A stretch of 6,666 bases of DNA from Chthoniobacterales bacterium (GTDB lineage Bacteria; Verrucomicrobiota; Verrucomicrobiia; Chthoniobacterales; UBA10450): NCBI GenBank assembly GCA_025980625.1, contig JAICXG010000157.1, positions 1 through 6,666 on the forward strand, given 5' to 3'. Positions 5,799 through 6,666 of this stretch are shown here, piece by piece. The notes under the pieces are model-generated. The model was not told the origin of the DNA. It saw nothing but the letters and a program-made list of their open reading frames with translations, and searched no databases. The position numbers and the translations under genes are program-made. The first letter of the stretch is position 1, and every line of letters begins with the position of its first letter.

Positions 5799-6666
5799 AT
5801 GGCGGAAACTCAAGCCGAAGAAGATCAACCGCTCGAGCCGGTGGTGCGACGCACCTCGCGTTTCTCGGCCGTTTGGATCCTGCCCATCGTCGCCCTCCTC
5901 TTCGGGCTCTGGCTGGCCTGGCAATATTATTCCGCCCGCGGGCCGGACGTCACGGTGCAGTTTGAGACGGCGGAGGGAATCGTCGCCGGCAAGACGCCGG
6001 TGCTGTGCCGGAGCGTGAACATCGGAACGGTTGAAAAAGTTCGCCTAACGAAAGATCTGCGCGGTGTTCTCGTGACGATGCAGATGACGAGCGAAGCGAC
6101 GCCCCTCCTCGTGAAGGACACCAAGATCTGGGTCGTCCGCCCGCGTTATGGCGGCGCCAGTCTCATCTCAGGTCTAAGCACGCTTTTTTCCGGTAACTAC
6201 ATCGCGCTCGAGCCGGGACTTGCCCATCAGCCGCGGAGAGAATTTGTCGGACTCGAGCAACCGCCGGTCACGCCGGCCGGTGTTCCCGGGTTGCACATCA
6301 CGCTCTTTAGCGACGAATCGGGCGGCCTCGGCCCGGGTGCGGGGATTTTTTACAAGGGCTTGAGTGCGGGCAAAATCGAGAGCCGCGAATTTCATCCCGA
6401 GAGCGGGAAGATCGAGTTCCGTGCCTTCATTTCACAGAGCTTCGCGCCGCTCGTGCACAAGAACACGAAATTTTGGAACACGAGCGGGATCGACGTAAAG
6501 CTGGGCTCGAACGGTTTGGAAGTGCAGACCGGCACGCTCGAATCGCTCCTCGTCGGCGGCGTCACCTTTGGCCTGCCGGAGAATCTGGAACCCGGGGCGC
6601 CGGTTTCGAATGGCGCGCAGTTCACCCTCTTTGAGAGCCTAAGCGCAACCAAAGCTTTCGCGATGG
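5799..6666 (+). CDS. pqiB: PqiB-type MCE-domain intermembrane transport protein (3' truncated by window)
   Basis: The frame runs from ATG 5799 through the window end (289 codons seen). PqiB is anchored in the inner membrane and its stacked MCE domains form a channel across the periplasm for lipid exchange with the outer membrane. A charged N-terminus (about 1-20) precedes one transmembrane helix (about 22-44, AVWILPIVALLFGLWLAW). MCE domain 1 spans about 48-142 (VTVQFETAEGIVAGKT, VNIGTVEKV, a TKIWVVRPR block, GLSTLFSGNYIALEPG). MCE domain 2 spans about 164-260 (LHITLFSDESGGLGPGAGIF, TKFWNTSGIDVKL, GTLESLLVGGVTFGLP). A third appears to begin at GAQFTLFES (about 272), as in the three-domain E. 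coli protein of about 546 aa. It follows the second pqiA gene by two bases without a Shine-Dalgarno sequence, so translation probably depends on coupling. A pqiC lipoprotein gene could follow outside the window. Confidence 0.93.
   Translation, partial: MAETQAEEDQPLEPVVRRTSRFSAVWILPIVALLFGLWLAWQYYSARGPDVTVQFETAEGIVAGKTPVLCRSVNIGTVEKVRLTKDLRGVLVTMQMTSEATPLLVKDTKIWVVRPRYGGASLISGLSTLFSGNYIALEPGLAHQPRREFVGLEQPPVTPAGVPGLHITLFSDESGGLGPGAGIFYKGLSAGKIESREFHPESGKIEFRAFISQSFAPLVHKNTKFWNTSGIDVKLGSNGLEVQTGTLESLLVGGVTFGLPENLEPGAPVSNGAQFTLFESLSATKAFAM

Larger units (their letters stand above)
924..6050. repeat. Dispersed iterated heptamer CCTAACG / CGTTAGG, 11 exact copies
   Basis: Exact copies reading CCTAACG on the + strand are at 924-930, 1994-2000, 2868-2874, 3880-3886, 5785-5791 and 6044-6050. 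Copies on the - strand are at 1534-1540, 2373-2379, 2421-2427, 3062-3068 and 4145-4151. The base before the heptamer is always G or C and the base after is always A (nine) or G (two), giving a consensus SCCTAACGR. All lie within coding sequence, except that 5785-5791 sits at the end of a gene. Eight of eleven read CCTAACG in the sense direction of the host gene. No copy lies in 1-923, where the tRNA and intergenic DNA are. Its function is unknown. Confidence 0.85.

Noticed and set aside
1..6666. CRISPR arrays, insertion sequences, toxin-antitoxin pairs or phage-defence genes
   Set aside because: No regularly spaced long repeats, transposase motifs or defence-type domains were seen on either strand.

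Overview
This 6.7 kb window is GC-rich, densely packed bacterial chromosome carrying eight protein genes (two cut by the window edges) and one tRNA gene. A PqiA/PqiB lipid-transport operon implies two membranes, so the host is Gram-negative. It probably makes menaquinone by the futalosine route (an MqnD homologue). Almost no gene has a recognisable Shine-Dalgarno sequence. Verrucomicrobiota or a relative in the PVC group would fit, but that assignment is inferred from general character, not from a diagnostic marker.

Layout. 1-118: tail of an unidentified + strand protein. 119-355: no gene seen. 356-441: tRNA-Tyr(GUA) on the - strand, with a plausible promoter at 466-494. 528-1502 (+): DUF5996-family protein. 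1477-3290 (-): a two-gene unit, a DegT/DnrJ/EryC1/StrS sugar aminotransferase followed by an alpha/beta-hydrolase whose start overlaps the aminotransferase stop (ATGA). 3407-3583 (+): an unannotated 58-aa single-pass membrane protein with a GTG start. 3585-4460 (-): MqnD-like 1,4-dihydroxy-6-naphthoate synthase. 4550-6666 (+): pqiA-like gene 1, pqiA-like gene 2 and pqiB (cut by the window end), tightly coupled.

How the genes relate. The pqi genes clearly work together: two PqiA-type inner-membrane proteins and one MCE-domain periplasmic protein that should bridge inner and outer membrane. The aminotransferase and hydrolase are translationally coupled, but no other glycan gene is present to identify their substrate. 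MqnD stands alone; other futalosine-pathway genes would have to lie elsewhere.

The most unusual signal is not a gene. The heptamer CCTAACG (or its complement CGTTAGG) occurs exactly 11 times between 924 and 6050, in both orientations. It falls in different codon phases and often brings in codons otherwise rare here (CTA, TTA, AGG). A hand estimate gives about one occurrence expected by chance. It behaves like a genome-wide iterated DNA-level signal, such as an uptake sequence or a recombination, replication or methylation site, and a whole-genome count would settle whether it is one.
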